A stretch of DNA of 64,000 nt. It comes from Psychroflexus longus (GTDB lineage: Bacteria; Bacteroidota; Bacteroidia; Flavobacteriales; Flavobacteriaceae). The number at the start of each line of letters is the position of its first letter. Positions within the stretch are counted from its first letter, which is position 1. The stretch lies in NCBI RefSeq assembly GCF_020164595.1, contig NZ_JAIQZE010000008.1:1-64000 (forward strand), in the 5' to 3' direction. The translations under genes were made by a program, and so were the position numbers. This document shows, piece after piece, positions 62,305-64,000 of the stretch. The notes below the pieces were generated by a model. It was not told the origin of the DNA and did no database searches. It saw only the letters and a list, made by a program, of their open reading frames with translations.

Positions 62305-64000
62305 ATGGAAAATGTCATTGTAGAACGTGTTGCTGATTTTCTGAAGCAATATCCGCCCTTTCAGGATTTGAGTTTGGCTGACCTACATCGATTAGCTACA
62401 CAAGTTAGAGTTCATTATATTCCTAAAAGAGACTTTTTATTTAAACAAGGGGACGCAGCGCACAAGGAATTTTATGTGGTGCAACAAGGAGCAGTAGGAT
62501 TACGGTCAAAAGACGTGAGCTCATCCAACTGGATCGATATATGCGACGAAGGCGATATTCTGGGCTTACGCCCATTGTTTGCAGATCAAACCTACGCTAT
62601 GGAAGCCATGGCAAGAGAAGAATGCGTATTGTATGCCATTCCTTTTGAGGCTTTTAAAGAATTATTACTGAATAACAAAATGGTGATGGATTTTCTCCTG
62701 GAGAGCTTTGCCTCCAATACCAGAAATCCAAAATCTTCAGAATCTAAAGGTAAACTGCTATCCAGCAATTACAATTCAGGCGAAGAGGCAACTTCAGAAT
62801 TGGATTTTTTTCAGCAGGCATTTTACACCAAAAATCCTATTTGCCTCTCTCCTACCAAGACGATACAGGAAGCGGCTTATATTATGAATAAGCACAAAAT
62901 CAGCTCGCTAATTATTGAAGAGAATAAGCTCCCGATTGGTATCGTCACCGATAAAGATATTCGCCGGTGGGTCGCCAATGGTAGCATGAATAATGAAGAA
63001 AAGTTAAGCATAATCATGTCTTCACCTGTAAAATGCGTTCCTCCGCATGTTCATTTAGCCGATGTACAGGGCTTACTCTTACAGCATAAAATTGGTCATT
63101 TGTGCGTTACCAAAGATGGATCTCAAAATTCAGAAATTATAGGAATTTTATCAGAGCATGATATTGTTACGGTGCAAGCCAATAATCCTATCGCACTTCT
63201 GAAGCAAATTGAACGGGTGGACCAACAAGAAGATCTAATCAGAATTCGGGAATCACTGAGTAGTCTCTTACAGGCCTACCTCAACACGGGCTTGCCGATG
63301 CCCTACGTCATGAAAGTAAGCCGATTGATCATGCAAGCTTTGATGCACCGGGTCATTGAATTAAGCGAACAAAAACTTGGAGAATCTCCAGTCAAATTTG
63401 CCTGGCTGGGAATTGGGAGTCAAGGGCGGGGCGAACAATTGTTGCTAACAGATCAGGATCATGCATTGGTTTTTGAAGACGTTCCCGATGAAAAATTTGA
63501 ACATACCCAGGCCTACTTTTTAAAATTGGCTGAGGAGGTAAGTCGCATTTTCAATGAACTTGGCTATGTGTTTTGTCCTGCAGACATGATGGCCAGCAAT
63601 CCGGAGTATTGCTTGAGTCTGAGTCAGTGGAAACAGAAGTTTTCCAATTGGATAGATAAGCCTTCATCTAAAAGCATCATGATGTGTAATATCTTTTTTG
63701 ACTACGCTAAGGTGTATGGTGAAGATGAGCTTTCGAAACAACTGAGTGCGCATATTTTCAAAAAACTAAAAGGCAATCAACGTTTTTTCGCTTATCTAGG
63801 TGAAGATGCGGTAAAAAATCCGCCGCCTTTAGGGTTTTTCAGACAATTTATAATTGAAGAGGATGGCGGACATAAAGATGAATTTGATGTCAAAGCCAGA
63901 GCCATTCAGCCGTTGGTGGAGGCGGCCCGGGTTTTAATTTTATCTGAAGGCATAGAAGGTAAAAACAATACGATTGAACGCTTTGAAAAACTGATAGAAC
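62305..64000 (+). CDS. cNMP-binding / CBS / DUF294 nucleotidyltransferase-like protein (partial)
   Basis: Runs off the right end after 565 codons. An N-terminal cyclic-nucleotide-binding domain (about 15-130; KQGDAAHKEFYVVQQGAVGL) is followed by two CBS domains (about 185-310; GIVTDKDIRRWV and GILSEHDIVTV) and a nucleotidyltransferase-like DUF294 domain with GIGSQGRGEQLLLTDQDHA (about residue 370-388) in the pattern GSQGR-E-TDQD. DUF294 C-terminal helices begin after about 490. In other bacteria this layout is coupled to acetate metabolism genes and a DNA polymerase III epsilon-like exonuclease; those could lie beyond this window. No HTH is present in the visible part. Confidence 0.85.
   Translation, partial: MENVIVERVADFLKQYPPFQDLSLADLHRLATQVRVHYIPKRDFLFKQGDAAHKEFYVVQQGAVGLRSKDVSSSNWIDICDEGDILGLRPLFADQTYAMEAMAREECVLYAIPFEAFKELLLNNKMVMDFLLESFASNTRNPKSSESKGKLLSSNYNSGEEATSELDFFQQAFYTKNPICLSPTKTIQEAAYIMNKHKISSLIIEENKLPIGIVTDKDIRRWVANGSMNNEEKLSIIMSSPVKCVPPHVHLADVQGLLLQHKIGHLCVTKDGSQNSEIIGILSEHDIVTVQANNPIALLKQIERVDQQEDLIRIRESLSSLLQAYLNTGLPMPYVMKVSRLIMQALMHRVIELSEQKLGESPVKFAWLGIGSQGRGEQLLLTDQDHALVFEDVPDEKFEHTQAYFLKLAEEVSRIFNELGYVFCPADMMASNPEYCLSLSQWKQKFSNWIDKPSSKSIMMCNIFFDYAKVYGEDELSKQLSAHIFKKLKGNQRFFAYLGEDAVKNPPPLGFFRQFIIEEDGGHKDEFDVKARAIQPLVEAARVLILSEGIEGKNNTIERFEKLIE

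Overview
The window looks like an AT-rich chromosomal segment from the Flavobacteriaceae (Bacteroidetes), probably a marine or saline member; I do not commit to a genus. Pointers are the TAnnTTTG/TTTG promoters (clearest at both tRNA genes), the near absence of Shine-Dalgarno sequences, a long-form NusB, a DUF3276/PUR protein, CbpA with a CbpM-like partner, a group III truncated globin, TonB-dependent receptors, and many lipoproteins with short lipoboxes. No insertion sequence, prophage, CRISPR array or rRNA operon was seen.

Layout. 0-9 kb: M28 peptidase lipoprotein, tRNA-Ser followed by a structured block and repeats, a large PAS/GAF/HisKA/REC/Hpt hybrid kinase, a convergent ATP-grasp / nucleoside-deoxyribosyltransferase-like pair, and a gene-poor stretch with a small membrane protein. 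9-15 kb: an agarase-like (GH-A clan) lipoprotein, a YciI protein, a class C beta-lactamase-type hydrolase, an aminotransferase V and an RNase H-like protein. 15-24 kb: housekeeping genes (tRNA-Asp, DUF58, thioredoxin, redoxin, yajC-DUF1573-nusB, ABC exporter, PUR-type protein, TonB, AraC regulator). 24-34 kb: a microaerobic/nitrosative-stress region with cydAB, cbpA-cbpM, a cupin, hemerythrin, truncated haemoglobin, a Crp/Fnr regulator, and a small Cys-rich protein with a NosA/OprC-like TonB receptor. 34-40.6 kb: an exported Fe/Mn superoxide dismutase and an RND efflux operon. 41-50.5 kb: a seven-gene cluster that reads as uptake and breakdown of 3-hydroxybutyrate or its esters. 50.7-58 kb: HAD phosphatase, SQR, ZIP transporter, racemase, YjdM, alpha-carbonic anhydrase, diheme cytochrome c, peroxiredoxin. 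58-64 kb: five tandem copies of a small membrane-anchored paralogue (two broken), a PD40 propeller protein, a 57-residue membrane protein, and a cNMP/CBS/DUF294 protein that runs off the end.

How the parts fit. The strongest regulatory signal is a set of 12-14 bp palindromes with a 4-bp centre, each placed 33 bp (once 54 bp) centre to centre upstream of a -7 box. One type (TGAY-N4-RTCA) sits before cydAB, the cupin, the globin-hemerythrin operon and the Cys-rich/TonB-receptor operon, around a Crp/Fnr gene. A second type (GTnAC-N4-GTTAC) sits before SQR and peroxiredoxin, and less well placed before cytochrome c/carbonic anhydrase. I infer two related Crp/Fnr-type regulons, one for respiration and NO/O2 handling and one for sulfide/peroxide chemistry.

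Other notable items are three copies of a structured dispersed element with compensatory changes in its hairpin, an in-frame TGA that cuts short the cupin, and premature TAA codons in two of the five tandem paralogues. All functions come from reading motifs and context; no database search was possible.
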